Assembly (NCBI GenBank): GCA_030065235.1
Contig: JASJDC010000012.1
Location: forward strand, 1 to 64,000
Direction: 5' to 3'
From: Alphaproteobacteria bacterium
GTDB taxonomy: Bacteria > Pseudomonadota > Alphaproteobacteria > UBA8366 > Aestuariispiraceae
DNA length: 64,000 nucleotides
Shown: piece by piece, positions 44,476-53,015 of the stretch
Layout of the letters: each line of letters opens with the position of its first letter
Numbering within the stretch: position 1 is the stretch's first letter
Program-made: the position numbers and the translations under genes
Notes under the pieces: model-generated
Databases searched by the model: none
Told to the model about the DNA's origin: nothing
The model's input: the letters and a program-made list of their open reading frames with translations, nothing else

Positions 44476-44891
44476 AAAAGGCTGAGGGAATTTCGCGATG
44501 CAGCGTTATACAATAGGAATATTGAGCCCATAGGCACAAAGAGCCAGCCGAACCGCTTAATGAGTTTGCGGCCTAGTTTGGAGCGCTGATATGGGATTGA
44601 TGTTTCGCCATAGTCGGCGCCAACCGTGCGTCTCGAGGTCTCCGATACGCAGTTGATCGTCAGTGTACGGCTCTGGCAATTTGAGCATGCTACTTATAGG
44701 GGTCGTTTCAATGTGCGAGCGTGGGAGTAACAGAAGTATTAATGGCAAACCTGTGAAAGAGTTTGTCGAGCGACAACATTTGCGAAGCCTGCTTCTGAAG
44801 GGTGCGCGGTCGCCTGCCGCAGGCCTGGCCGACGAGGTGTATTCAAGGGTCTGCGCGGGCGTATGCGCGTCGGTTAGGAAGCTACTTCGCC
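44476..44891. other. Intergenic region after the galactoside operon
   Basis: About 416 bases, less GC-rich than its neighbours, between convergent operon ends. It contains one possible short minus-strand ORF (44557-44688, separate entry). No terminator with a T run, tRNA or known repeat is evident. Confidence 0.45.
44557..44688 (-). CDS. Possible 43-residue protein or gene remnant
   Basis: ATG 44688 opens a frame starting MLKLPEPYTDDQLRIGDLET and continuing HGWRRLWRNINPI before TAA. The sequence has a natural-looking composition with Trp and acidic-basic balance, unlike random GC-rich frames, but no good ribosome-binding site. It could be the C-terminal remnant of a lost gene. Unrecognised. 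Confidence 0.22.
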   Translation of the reverse strand: MLKLPEPYTDDQLRIGDLETHGWRRLWRNINPISALQTRPQTH

Positions 44892-46220
44892 TCAAACCCG
44901 CGCCAGCACGGCTTCGATCATCGCTTCGGCCTCGCCGATATGGTTGAGCGGGTTCGCGAGGGCGTCCCAGTCTACAGGTGCGCCGGTGCGTTGACGCAGC
45001 AGGTCCATCAGCGGGGTTCCGGTCTGGATCGCGTCCTTCGACGCTTCGGCGACCAGCGCCTTGGCTTCGGCCCGCGGCAGGTGATTGGAAAGCGCCGTGG
45101 CGGCGGCTTCGGCCAGCGCGGTTCCGCCATTGATATCCAGGTTCTGGCGCATCCGTCCGGCTCGAACGTCGAGCGTGGTCAGGGTCTCGGTCGCCAGGCT
45201 CAGGGATCGGCCCGTGGCGACAACCATGGCGGGCAGGGTCATCCATTCGACAGTCCAGCCGGCCCCGTCTCGTTCGCTCAGTTGCATCAGGCTCGGTTGG
45301 AGCGCGGCGTTCTGACCGGCGAGGAAGCGCGACAGCGCGGTCAGGGTCTCCGCGGCGATCGGATTGGCTTTGTGCGGCATGGCTGAGGAGGCGCCGCCGG
45401 CCAATGCGACTTCGCCGACCTCGCTTTGCGCCAGGAGCGCCAGTTCGCCGCCGATCTTGCCGGTCACGCCGCCTGTCGTCGTCAGCCAGTGGGCGTAACC
45501 GGCGATGCGGTCGCGCTGGCTCTGCCAAGACAGGGCGGGCTGGGGCAAGTCCAGCGCCGCAGCCATCTTGGCGGCGGTCTCCATCCCACGCCCCTGAAAC
45601 GCCGAGAGTGTCCCAGCCGCGCCGCCGAATTGCAGGCTTTCCAGATCGGGCCGCAGCACCGCCAACGCGTCTCGTCGGCGCAGCGCCGCGTCGAGCCAGA
45701 CCGCAACCCGCAACCCAAATGTCGTTGGCGTCGCGATCTGGCCGCGTGTCCGCGCCGCCATCACGGTGCGGCGGTGGCGCGCCGCCAGATCCGCCAATAA
45801 GGCGATCAGCGCGGCCAAGCGATCCGTGAGCCGATCATTGGCCAGCCGCAGTTGCAGGACCAGCGCGGTGTCGACCACATCCTGGCTGGTCGACCCAACA
45901 TGCAGAAAACCGGCGGTCTCCGCATGGCCGGCCTCGATTAGCCGCGCCCGCATATCCTGCAACAGGGCGGTCACGGGCGTCCCGTCGATGGCGACTTGCG
46001 GGCCGAGGGTCGCGGGGTCGGGCGTATAACCTTCGCAGAAGGCGCTCAGCGTCTCGCCGGCGGAGGCGGGGATGACGCCCACCGCGCTTTGCACCCGCGC
46101 CAGCGCCCCCTCGAACCGGACCATGGCGCTGAGCCGTGCGTGGTCGTCGAGCAAAGCGACCAACTCGGAATCGGACAGCAATCCGCCGAGCAAATCGCTA
46201 TCGAAGACGGATACCGTCAT
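44892..46220 (-). CDS. pcaB: 3-carboxy-cis,cis-muconate cycloisomerase
   Basis: 442 residues of the fumarase/aspartase superfamily. The signature GGASSAMPHKANPIAAETL contains the catalytic Ser loop; GFLHVGSTSQDVVDTALVLQ is the first conserved region. This bacterial CMLE converts 3-carboxymuconate to 4-carboxymuconolactone in protocatechuate ortho-cleavage. It is the last gene of pcaC-H-G-B, starting 12 bases after pcaG. Confidence 0.92.
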   Translation of the reverse strand: MTVSVFDSDLLGGLLSDSELVALLDDHARLSAMVRFEGALARVQSAVGVIPASAGETLSAFCEGYTPDPATLGPQVAIDGTPVTALLQDMRARLIEAGHAETAGFLHVGSTSQDVVDTALVLQLRLANDRLTDRLAALIALLADLAARHRRTVMAARTRGQIATPTTFGLRVAVWLDAALRRRDALAVLRPDLESLQFGGAAGTLSAFQGRGMETAAKMAAALDLPQPALSWQSQRDRIAGYAHWLTTTGGVTGKIGGELALLAQSEVGEVALAGGASSAMPHKANPIAAETLTALSRFLAGQNAALQPSLMQLSERDGAGWTVEWMTLPAMVVATGRSLSLATETLTTLDVRAGRMRQNLDINGGTALAEAAATALSNHLPRAEAKALVAEASKDAIQTGTPLMDLLRQRTGAPVDWDALANPLNHIGEAEAMIEAVLARV

Positions 46221-46232
46221 TGCGGCCGGGCC

Positions 46233-46850
46233 CTAGAGGTCAAAGAACACGGTTTCCTTGTCGCCTTGCAGATGAATGTCCCAGCGATACTCGACGCCGG
46301 CCGGCGTCTCGACCCGCTCGGCGATCAGGGTTCCGCGCCGGTCTTCCGGCAAGGCGGCCAGAACCGGATCCTGCGCGTTCGCCGCCGCCTGATCGGCGAA
46401 ATAGACGCGCGTGTAGAGGTGATTCAAAAGGCCGCGCGCGAACAGGATTACATTGATATGCGGCGCTTGGTCTGCGTCGCCGGGGACTGCGCCGGGCTGG
46501 ATCGTCTCGAACAGGAAGCGCGCGCCGGGATCGGTTCCCGTGCCCACCCGGCCAAAACCGACAAAGGGCGCGTTGCGGCCGCCGGGGTCGGCGGGGTGGC
46601 TGTAGCGGCCCTGGGAATCCGCCTGCCAGATCTCGACCATGGCGTCGGAGATCGCCTCGCCGGCGCCGTCAAGGACGCGGCCGGCCAAGGTGATCCGTTG
46701 ACCCTCCACGCCTTCGCCGATCAAGGACCCGGTCGCAATGGCGGTCAGGTGGCCATAGCCATACTGCGCCGGCGTCAGGCCATAGGCGAAGAAGGGCCCG
46801 ATCGTCTGTGACGGGGTCTGACCGCGCGCCGGGTTTTGGAAGTCGCTCAT
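46233..46850 (-). CDS. pcaG: Protocatechuate 3,4-dioxygenase alpha subunit
   Basis: 205 residues, opening QTPSQTIGPFFAYGLTPAQY, the alpha-subunit signature. VEIWQADSQGRYSHPADPGG and PHINVILFARGLLNHLYTRV follow. It lacks the full iron-ligand set, which resides on beta. The heterodimer opens protocatechuate between the hydroxyls. The start overlaps the pcaH stop in ATGA (46847-46850). Confidence 0.93.
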   Translation of the reverse strand: MSDFQNPARGQTPSQTIGPFFAYGLTPAQYGYGHLTAIATGSLIGEGVEGQRITLAGRVLDGAGEAISDAMVEIWQADSQGRYSHPADPGGRNAPFVGFGRVGTGTDPGARFLFETIQPGAVPGDADQAPHINVILFARGLLNHLYTRVYFADQAAANAQDPVLAALPEDRRGTLIAERVETPAGVEYRWDIHLQGDKETVFFDL

Positions 46851-47557
46851 GGCGCCGACTCGAACGGCGTCTGGTTGCGGCCGCGCAGGACAATATCGAA
46901 CCGGTATCCCAGCGCGATTCCCGGCTCGGTCAGGTCAAGCGAGAATTCCGAGACCAATCGGTCGCGCGATGATTCCGGGACGCCGCCCAGGATCGGGTCG
47001 AACTCGAACAGAGGATCTCCGGGGAAATACATTTGCGTGATCAGGCGCGTCGCGATGCTGGGGCCGAACAGCGAGAAATGGACGTGCGCCGGCCGCCATG
47101 CGTTATGATGATTGCCCCAGGGATAGGCGCCCGGCTTGACCGAAGTGAAGCGATAGACGCCGTTCGCATCGGTGACGCAGCGCCCGCCGCCCAGGAAATT
47201 CGGATCCAGCGGCGCATCATGTTGATCGGCGGTATGGACATAGCGCCCGGCCGCGTTCGCCTGCCAGACCTCGACCAGCGTGTTCGGCAGCGGCTTTCCG
47301 TCCTCGCCCATGACCACGCCGCTGACCACAATCCTTTCGCCCAGCGGCGCCCCGTTCATCGCCGCGTTCTTGGTCATATCGCTGTCGAGGCCCATGACGG
47401 CGTCGTGACCATAGACCGGGCCGGTCAGTTCCGACAGGCCTTCCGGCAATGGGGTCAGCGGTTTGCTCGGCGCCCTCAGCGCTGTCGATTTATAAGGCGC
47501 GTGGCGATAGGACGGGTGGCTGGTCCAATCCCGTGCGGTCTGGGTTTTCTGCATCAT
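46847..47557 (-). CDS. pcaH: Protocatechuate 3,4-dioxygenase beta subunit
   Basis: 236 residues. The catalytic iron site is visible: VEVWQANAAGRYVHTADQHD, GAYPWGNHHNAWRPAHVHFS (Tyr and two His ligands) and LITQMYFPGD. The N-terminus TSHPSYRHAPYKSTALRAP is typical of the beta chain. It cleaves protocatechuate to 3-carboxymuconate using O2. It is preceded by pcaC by 22 bases and followed with a four-base overlap by pcaG. Confidence 0.94.
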   Translation of the reverse strand: MMQKTQTARDWTSHPSYRHAPYKSTALRAPSKPLTPLPEGLSELTGPVYGHDAVMGLDSDMTKNAAMNGAPLGERIVVSGVVMGEDGKPLPNTLVEVWQANAAGRYVHTADQHDAPLDPNFLGGGRCVTDANGVYRFTSVKPGAYPWGNHHNAWRPAHVHFSLFGPSIATRLITQMYFPGDPLFEFDPILGGVPESSRDRLVSEFSLDLTEPGIALGYRFDIVLRGRNQTPFESAP

Positions 47558-47579
47558 CTCGGTTCCGCGTTTCCAATCC

Positions 47580-47963
47580 TCAAGAATCGGCGTTCATCTC
47601 GGCGAAGGTCTCTTTGGCGATGCGGAAGGCCGTATTCGCGGCCGGCACGCCGGCATAGACCGCGACATGCATCAACGCCGCGCGCACTTCTTCCTCGGTT
47701 GCGCCGGTGTTCCGCGTCGCCCTTATATGCATCGCCAATTCCTGTTCATGTCCCAACGCCGCCAACAGGGCCAGCGTGATCAGGCTGCGGTCGCGCGGCG
47801 AGAGGTCATCGCCGGCCCAGACCGAACCCCAGGCGCCTTCGGTGATGAAGCGCTGAAACGGCGCGTCGAACGGCGTCGCCGCTTCGGTTGCGCGGTCGAC
47901 ATGGGCGTCGCCCAGGACGCGCCGTCGCACCGCCATGCCTTCTGAATACCGATCCTCGCTCAT
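47580..47963 (-). CDS. pcaC: 4-carboxymuconolactone decarboxylase
   Basis: 127 residues of the AhpD-like all-alpha family. RRRVLGDAHVDRATEAATPF opens the enzyme, and WGSVWAGDDLSPRDRSLITL, HIRATRNTGATEEEVRAALM and VYAGVPAANTAFRIAKETF match PcaC. It decarboxylates 4-carboxymuconolactone to the enol-lactone. It is the first gene of the operon; pcaD and the CoA-transferase and thiolase steps are not in this window. The upstream region is joined to a gene remnant at 48131. Confidence 0.93.
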   Translation of the reverse strand: MSEDRYSEGMAVRRRVLGDAHVDRATEAATPFDAPFQRFITEGAWGSVWAGDDLSPRDRSLITLALLAALGHEQELAMHIRATRNTGATEEEVRAALMHVAVYAGVPAANTAFRIAKETFAEMNADS

Positions 47964-48130
47964 CGCGCTGTTGTTCCTCCGTGCCCGCCACTCTAGGCGC
48001 TTCCCCGGGCGGGTTCCAGAGCCGATCCGACCGGGCTGCCGTTCGGAACCGGCCTCGGGCCATACGTCAGCTGATGATTGATGCAGGTCATTTTACACAT
48101 TCCAGAGTCAGAATATGAAGGAGATCTAAA

Positions 48131-48736
48131 GGATTTTCTGTTTCGTTCGAGAAGGTCCGGATGCTGTTCGAGGATCGCGGGGTCGAGCCGGCGCTGTCGC
48201 ATGTCTTGAAACGCGTCGATCCGGGCAAGCGCATCGCAACCTTCTCGACGCCGGACGGCGACAAGGAGCTTGGCTACGATTATCTGCATGTCATCCCGCC
48301 GCAGCGCGCGCCCGACGTGATCCGTCAGTCGGGCCTCAGCTGGGCCGACAAGTGGGTCGATCAAGGCTGGGTCGAGGTCGACCGGGAGACGCTGAAACAC
48401 CGCCGCTTCGACAATGTCTTCGCCGTCGGCGATGTCGCCGGCGTGCCGAAAGGCAAATCGGCGGCCAGCGTGAAATGGCAAGTCCCGGTGGTCGAGGATC
48501 ATCTGGTCGCCGCGATCGGCGGCAAGGAAGGCAAGGCCGCCTATAGCGGGTATACCTCTTGCCCGATGATCACGCGGGTCGGCCGCGCGATGCTGATCGA
48601 GTTTGACTATAAGAACAATCTTGTCCCGTCTTTCCCGGGCGTCATCGCGCCGCTCGAGGAATTGTGGATCAGTTGGCTGATGAAGGAATTGGCCCTGAAA
48701 CCGACCTATAACGCCATGCTGCGCGGCGAAGCCTGA
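48131..48736 (+). pseudogene. Sulfide:quinone oxidoreductase-like protein, N-terminal half missing
   Basis: The frame carries only the C-terminal half of a type I SQR-like flavoprotein (about 200 of about 430 residues). It starts with GFSVSFEKVRMLFEDRG, then YDYLHVIPPQRAPDVIRQSG, FDNVFAVGDVAGVPKGKSAA (FAD site), GYTSCPMITRVGRAMLIEFD and the C-terminal membrane-binding helices. The N-terminal FAD Rossmann motif and first catalytic Cys are absent. An internal ATG at 48161 after GAGAAGG could permit expression of a fragment. The break sits in the pcaC upstream region. Confidence 0.8.
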
Positions 48737-48745
48737 GGTGCTGTC

Positions 48746-49108
48746 ATGAAGGAATTGGAATTCGGAACCGTATTGGCCGTGTTCGAAGAAATGTTCGGAC
48801 CGGCGTTGTTCTGGCTTTTGGTGGCCGCCGCCGTCGTGGTCACCGTCGCCTATCTCTTTGTCCTGGTCCGCGACCGGTCCCTGTCGCTGAAGAAGTTTTT
48901 CTGGGCGCAGGTCTCGATGCCTTTTGGCGCCATCGCGGCGGTCTGGTTCTGCCTGGCGGTCACCGACTCGCGTCTGTCGGATTTGGGCGGGCCGATCGAC
49001 ATTGTCGTCTTCCTGGCCATCGCGGCGATGGGCGCGGTCGGCGCCGCGATCCTGGTTTATACGGTGGAGGCGCTACTCTGGCCGCAGCGGGTGCAAAGGT
49101 TGCACTGA
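48746..49108 (+). CDS. DUF5368 membrane protein
   Basis: 120 residues, three to four membrane helices (FWLLVAAAVVVTVAYLFVLV, then FGAIAAVWFCLAVTDS and VFLAIAAMGAVGAAILVYTV). The opening MKELEFGTVLAVFEEMFGPA and the loop SRLSDLGGPIDIVVFLAIAA match DUF5368, a small alphaproteobacterial family. It follows the SQR remnant by nine bases and was probably its operon partner, suggesting a link to sulfide oxidation; the role is unknown. Confidence 0.75.
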   Translation: MKELEFGTVLAVFEEMFGPALFWLLVAAAVVVTVAYLFVLVRDRSLSLKKFFWAQVSMPFGAIAAVWFCLAVTDSRLSDLGGPIDIVVFLAIAAMGAVGAAILVYTVEALLWPQRVQRLH

Positions 49109-49133
49109 TCACGATTTCGTTTGGGAGGGCGCC

Positions 49134-49625
49134 GTGGCTGCGACCAAAAAGTCGGACCTGCTGGCGGTCGCCGCGAAGGAATTCGCCAAGCTCGAGAAAC
49201 TCATCGCGCCGGTCGATGCGGATCGCGCGCTGGTCAAGGATGAAGACGATACCTCGATCAAAGATATCGTCGCCCACCGCGCCCACTGGATCGACCTGTT
49301 CCTCGGCTGGTACGCGGACGGGATGGCCGGCAAGGAAGTCCATTTCCCGGCCGAGGGCTACAAGTGGAATCAGTTGAAGGCCTATAACGCCGACCTGCGC
49401 GCGCGGCAAAGCGGCTTGGGTTGGGACGCGGCCAGGGAAGGTCTCGCCGACCGCCATGCCGCCTTGATGGCGTTCCTGGAAGGGCTTGATGACGCCGACC
49501 TCTATGGCGGGCCGATGAAGGGCGCTAACAACAATTGGACGCCCGGCCGTTGGGCCGAAGCCGCCGGCCCCAGCCACTACCGCTCCGCCGCCAAATATAT
49601 CCGCGCGCGGTTGCGGGCGGGCTAG
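49134..49625 (+). CDS. ClbS/DfsB family four-helix-bundle protein
   Basis: 163 residues from GTG 49134, behind GGGAGGG. The DinB-like family pattern is seen: IKDIVAHRAHWIDLFLGWYA, GYKWNQLKAYNADLRARQ and the C-terminal NWTPGRWAEAAGPSHYRSAA with KYIRARLRAG. Named members include colibactin resistance protein ClbS and DfsB; most relatives are uncharacterised. It is 25 bases downstream of the DUF5368 gene. Confidence 0.8.
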   Translation: MAATKKSDLLAVAAKEFAKLEKLIAPVDADRALVKDEDDTSIKDIVAHRAHWIDLFLGWYADGMAGKEVHFPAEGYKWNQLKAYNADLRARQSGLGWDAAREGLADRHAALMAFLEGLDDADLYGGPMKGANNNWTPGRWAEAAGPSHYRSAAKYIRARLRAG

Positions 49626-49847
49626 CAAAGCGCTCCGCTACATTTCTAGGGCAAGTTCCGAGAAGCACTGAGCGCCGCTCTAATGTGCGCACCTGGTATA
49701 CATAGTTATCTTTTCCGTGTAGTGAATTACGGGGATTGGCAGTAGGGACACGGATCTCTTGCGCTGTTGCGTTCATGATGGGCGGATGGGTGTATCGCCT
49801 TCACGCGGACAATGGCGTTGTCGCGACAGGGAAGGGGTTGGCACGCA

Positions 49848-51176
49848 ATGACCGAGGCTGAGACTAAGCCGAACGTAGGCGCGCCGCCCAGACGAAACAT
49901 CTTTGGCCAGTTTCACAACTGGTTGGCGGCGAGCGAGGACTGGTTCATCGGGCGCTGGGGCTCAGTCCTGCGCCCGGTTCTGATCACCTGGACCGTCGGC
50001 GGCCTCGTCTGGGCGTTGACCGACAGCCGGGGCATGGCGGCGTACGGCCTGGTTTTCGCCGGAGCGTTCGAGCTTTACCGGTCCGAAGCTCGGGGAACGG
50101 TCCTCTCTCCGACGCTTGGGACTTTGGCGATGGCCTTGGGTGGAGTCGCCTTGGCGATGCTCTATGTCCTGTGGTCGCCATGGCTGTGGGGCGCCGCCTT
50201 GTTTTGGATGGAGAGCGGTTGGTTGGGGTTGGATTTTCCGACCCTCAGCCTAATAGCCGATCTGACAGCTCTGACCGTAATGGCCGGGCTACTGAGCTTG
50301 CTGGGCGTCAGCGCAGGGCTGGCGCGCGGGCGCTTCCTTGCCGGGCGCTGGAAGCTTGGAAAGCTCCGGCTCTTGGTCACCGCCATCCTCATCCTCATCG
50401 GCATATTCTGGGCCAGCCTTATGGTGGACGCCTGCGTCCATCGCTCGACCGGCTGTGACGATATCAAGCTGCGATCGATGATCTACGTGCTGAACGATCC
50501 TTATTGGCCGAAAGGCGTCGAGGCCTGGTTCTTTACGCAAGCCACGCCCGCGGCGATGGGCAATCCGGCGCGCTTCGAGCGGATTCAGGTCCTGTTCGAA
50601 AATCCGTACCGGCAATTCGTCGCCTTCATTCTGCCGCTCTTCGCCATCGCTTTTCTGGTTTCGGCCTGGCGTCAGGTCGGCGAAGCAACGCCGGACGCGC
50701 GCTCGTCTGTGAGGCCGCCCAAGTCCGGCATCTCCAGACGGGAGTTCATCGGTTGGGCGGTGTTCGTCCTGATTGTCAGTGGCGGCCTGTATGTGAGTCG
50801 CTTCGGTCTCTACAGCCTGTATTTCATCGAGACGATGGAGCACCGGTTCGCGGTCGGTGAGGACGCCGGCGCGATGACCGATTGGCTCGAACGGCATGGG
50901 TTCGCGATTAGGTACGATCACTCGTCAAATGAACATTCGATCTCAATTGGCTCACTTGGTCAGAGGAACAGCTGGACCAAGGCCACTAGGCGGCGGGAAG
51001 CCGAACGTCGCACGACGGGGCAACTACTGAACAATGCATACAAGCTGGTGAAGGTCTCTCCCACGTTTGGAGAGCAGAAATGGATTTCGAACAGCTATTG
51101 GGTGAGCTGGGAGGAGAGCGAATTCGGCGAAATCACCGAATTATACTTCGCGTCTTACATCTACGATCTAAAATAG
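49848..51176 (+). CDS. Multipass membrane protein of unknown function
   Basis: 442 residues from ATG 49848. About eight membrane segments: around residues 40-100 (LRPVLITWTVGGLVWALTDS), 95-120, 140-165, 178-200, 250-275 and 300-325. A C-terminal soluble region (DWLERHGFAIRYDHSSNEHS onward) lies outside the bilayer. No domain is recognised. A 13-base gap separates it from the small ORF at 51190. Confidence 0.6.
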   Translation: MTEAETKPNVGAPPRRNIFGQFHNWLAASEDWFIGRWGSVLRPVLITWTVGGLVWALTDSRGMAAYGLVFAGAFELYRSEARGTVLSPTLGTLAMALGGVALAMLYVLWSPWLWGAALFWMESGWLGLDFPTLSLIADLTALTVMAGLLSLLGVSAGLARGRFLAGRWKLGKLRLLVTAILILIGIFWASLMVDACVHRSTGCDDIKLRSMIYVLNDPYWPKGVEAWFFTQATPAAMGNPARFERIQVLFENPYRQFVAFILPLFAIAFLVSAWRQVGEATPDARSSVRPPKSGISRREFIGWAVFVLIVSGGLYVSRFGLYSLYFIETMEHRFAVGEDAGAMTDWLERHGFAIRYDHSSNEHSISIGSLGQRNSWTKATRRREAERRTTGQLLNNAYKLVKVSPTFGEQKWISNSYWVSWEESEFGEITELYFASYIYDLK

Positions 51177-51189
51177 AGGAAAAGAAATA

Positions 51190-51357
51190 ATGGGTAGTGT
51201 GATCATCGGGTCGTATGACGTCGCAGGAACAGGCAATGCGCATACATTCCTGGAATTCATGGATAGCGCCCGAACTGTTGTGGCCGAGGTTCATGGCCAA
51301 CCGGAAGGCGGTGATCAGGCCGTTTCCACCGCAAATTCCGGCTGCATCTGGATATAG
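51190..51357 (+). CDS. Possible small protein or truncated gene after the membrane protein
   Basis: 55 residues from ATG 51190, preceded by GAGGAAAAG. Its first 41 codons lie in intergenic DNA and read like a genuine protein (DVAGTGNAHTFLEFMDSART, VVAEVHGQPEGG). It then runs into the 3' end of the convergent flavoprotein gene and stops at 51355-51357. The abrupt overlap suggests a gene whose 3' part was lost by fusion with the Hox-Por module. Unrecognised family. Confidence 0.4.
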   Translation: MGSVIIGSYDVAGTGNAHTFLEFMDSARTVVAEVHGQPEGGDQAVSTANSGCIWI

Positions 51358-53015
51358 CCGGTCGGGCATTCGGCGGCGCAGAGGCCGCAGCCTTTGCAGA
51401 AGTCGAGGTCGAACAGATAGTGCGAGCCGTCGCGGGCCAACTCCACGGTCTTGATCACCGCATTGTCCGGGCAGAAGGTCCAGCAATTGTCGCAGGCCAG
51501 GCAATCGCCGCAGGACAGGCAGCGTTGCGCCTCAGCCATCGTCGCCGTGCCGCCGATATCGCCTTCGATTTCGGTGTCGAAAGTGCGGTCCTCGATCGGC
51601 AGTTTCGGCGCCTTGGCTTTCGGCAGGCGCTCATAGTAGGTCGGGTTGAGGCCTGAGGCCGGCATCTCGGCGCGACCGTCCGCTAAGGGTTCGGCGCCGG
51701 CGAGACGGGCTGTGATCGCCCCGATCACGCGGGCGCCGTCGCCGATGGCTTCCGCCACCGTGCCTCGGTCGCCGCGCGCGTCGCCGAGCGCATAGAGTTT
51801 CTCGCCCAGCGTCCCCCAAGCGTCGTCGGGCCGCAGATAGCCGCGCTTGACCAGGCCGTTCAGCCCTTCCGGATCGACGCGTTCGCCAATGCAGGGGATG
51901 ACCATATCGACCTCGACCACGCGTTCGGTGCCCTCGAAGCTGACCCGTTTCTTGCGGCCGCCGGGGCCGGGCACTTTTTTCAGGCTGACGATTTCGGCCC
52001 CGGTGATCCGGCTGCCGCGCATCACCAGTCGATTGACCGTCGCATGCTCGATGACGGCGACTTCTTCCTCCAGCGCTTCTTCCAACTCGCGCGGCACGAC
52101 ATTGATCACGTCCGCCGGGTCGGTGTCGGGGCCGGGCAGGGCCGAGGCGGTGACTAGGGTTACTTCCTCGACGCCGGAGCGTTTCAGCAGGCGGCAAAGG
52201 TCAATTGCGGTGTTGCCCCCGCCATGCACGATGACGCGGCGGGCGGACGGGAACTGGCCGTGATCCATAAACTCCTTCAACAGCGCCAGGCCTTCATGAT
52301 GGTCCGCCGGCACGGCGCCGCTGACCGACCATTCCCAGCCTTCCTGGCACCCGGGCGCCAGCAGCACGGCGGCGTGTTCGGCGCGCAGCTCCTCAACCGA
52401 TACATCGCGACCGAGCCTTTGCCGGAAGCGTACGTCGATCCCTGGCAGGGCGCAGAGCCGCTCCAGTTCCGCGTCCAGCGCCTCGCGCGGCAGACGGGTG
52501 CGCGGAATGGCCGAGCGCAACAGGCCGCCGGCCTCGGGTCCCGCCTCATAGATCGTCGCGCGCAGGCCATTGCGCACCGCGTGATAGGCGGCGGACAAAC
52601 CGCCCGGACCGGCCCCGATGATGGCGACTGTGGGCGCGTCGGCGGCGGGCGCGTCGACCGGATAGGCCCAGCCGTGCTTCACCGCCTCGTCGCCGAGCCA
52701 GCGTTCGACATTGTGGATCGCCAACGCCCCGTCCAGGGCGGCGCGGTTGCAGGCGCTTTCGCAGGGATGCGGACAGACCCGGCCGGTGACGCCCGGCATA
52801 GGGTTCGCCGCGACCAGCACCCGCCAGGCTTCTTCGGCCTTGCCTTCCTGCAGTTTGGCGAACCAGGCCTGCTGGTCTTCGCCGGCCGGACAGGCGGCGT
52901 GGCAGGGCGCCTTTGCGTGGATATGCACCGGCCGTTCGGTCGAACGCCAATTGCCGGTCTTGAAGGCGAGCGAGGTGCCGGGTTCGCCATAGGCTCCGCG
53001 GGTCAGGATGGTCAT
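51315..53015 (-). CDS. GltD-like NAD(P)-linked flavoprotein fused to ferredoxin domains
   Basis: 566 residues. The N-terminal cysteine domain (C38, C42; C81, C85, C89 in VCPHPCESACN) is GltD-type. FAD binds at VAIIGAGPGGLSAAYHAVRN and NAD(P) at RRVIVHGGGNTAIDLCRLLK. The C-terminus adds two 4Fe-4S motifs: CLSCGDCLACDNCWTFCPDN and CKGCGLCAAECPTGY. Such a subunit accompanies 2-oxoacid oxidoreductases that reduce NAD, for example phenylglyoxylate:acceptor oxidoreductase. It starts in an ATGA overlap with the beta subunit, so it is very likely the fourth subunit. Confidence 0.85.
   Translation of the reverse strand: MTILTRGAYGEPGTSLAFKTGNWRSTERPVHIHAKAPCHAACPAGEDQQAWFAKLQEGKAEEAWRVLVAANPMPGVTGRVCPHPCESACNRAALDGALAIHNVERWLGDEAVKHGWAYPVDAPAADAPTVAIIGAGPGGLSAAYHAVRNGLRATIYEAGPEAGGLLRSAIPRTRLPREALDAELERLCALPGIDVRFRQRLGRDVSVEELRAEHAAVLLAPGCQEGWEWSVSGAVPADHHEGLALLKEFMDHGQFPSARRVIVHGGGNTAIDLCRLLKRSGVEEVTLVTASALPGPDTDPADVINVVPRELEEALEEEVAVIEHATVNRLVMRGSRITGAEIVSLKKVPGPGGRKKRVSFEGTERVVEVDMVIPCIGERVDPEGLNGLVKRGYLRPDDAWGTLGEKLYALGDARGDRGTVAEAIGDGARVIGAITARLAGAEPLADGRAEMPASGLNPTYYERLPKAKAPKLPIEDRTFDTEIEGDIGGTATMAEAQRCLSCGDCLACDNCWTFCPDNAVIKTVELARDGSHYLFDLDFCKGCGLCAAECPTGYIQMQPEFAVETA

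Noticed and set aside
44692-45528. Minus-strand frame overlapping the pcaB end
   Set aside because: Most of it is an out-of-frame reading of pcaB; only the terminal part outside pcaB (44557-44688) was kept as a weak candidate.
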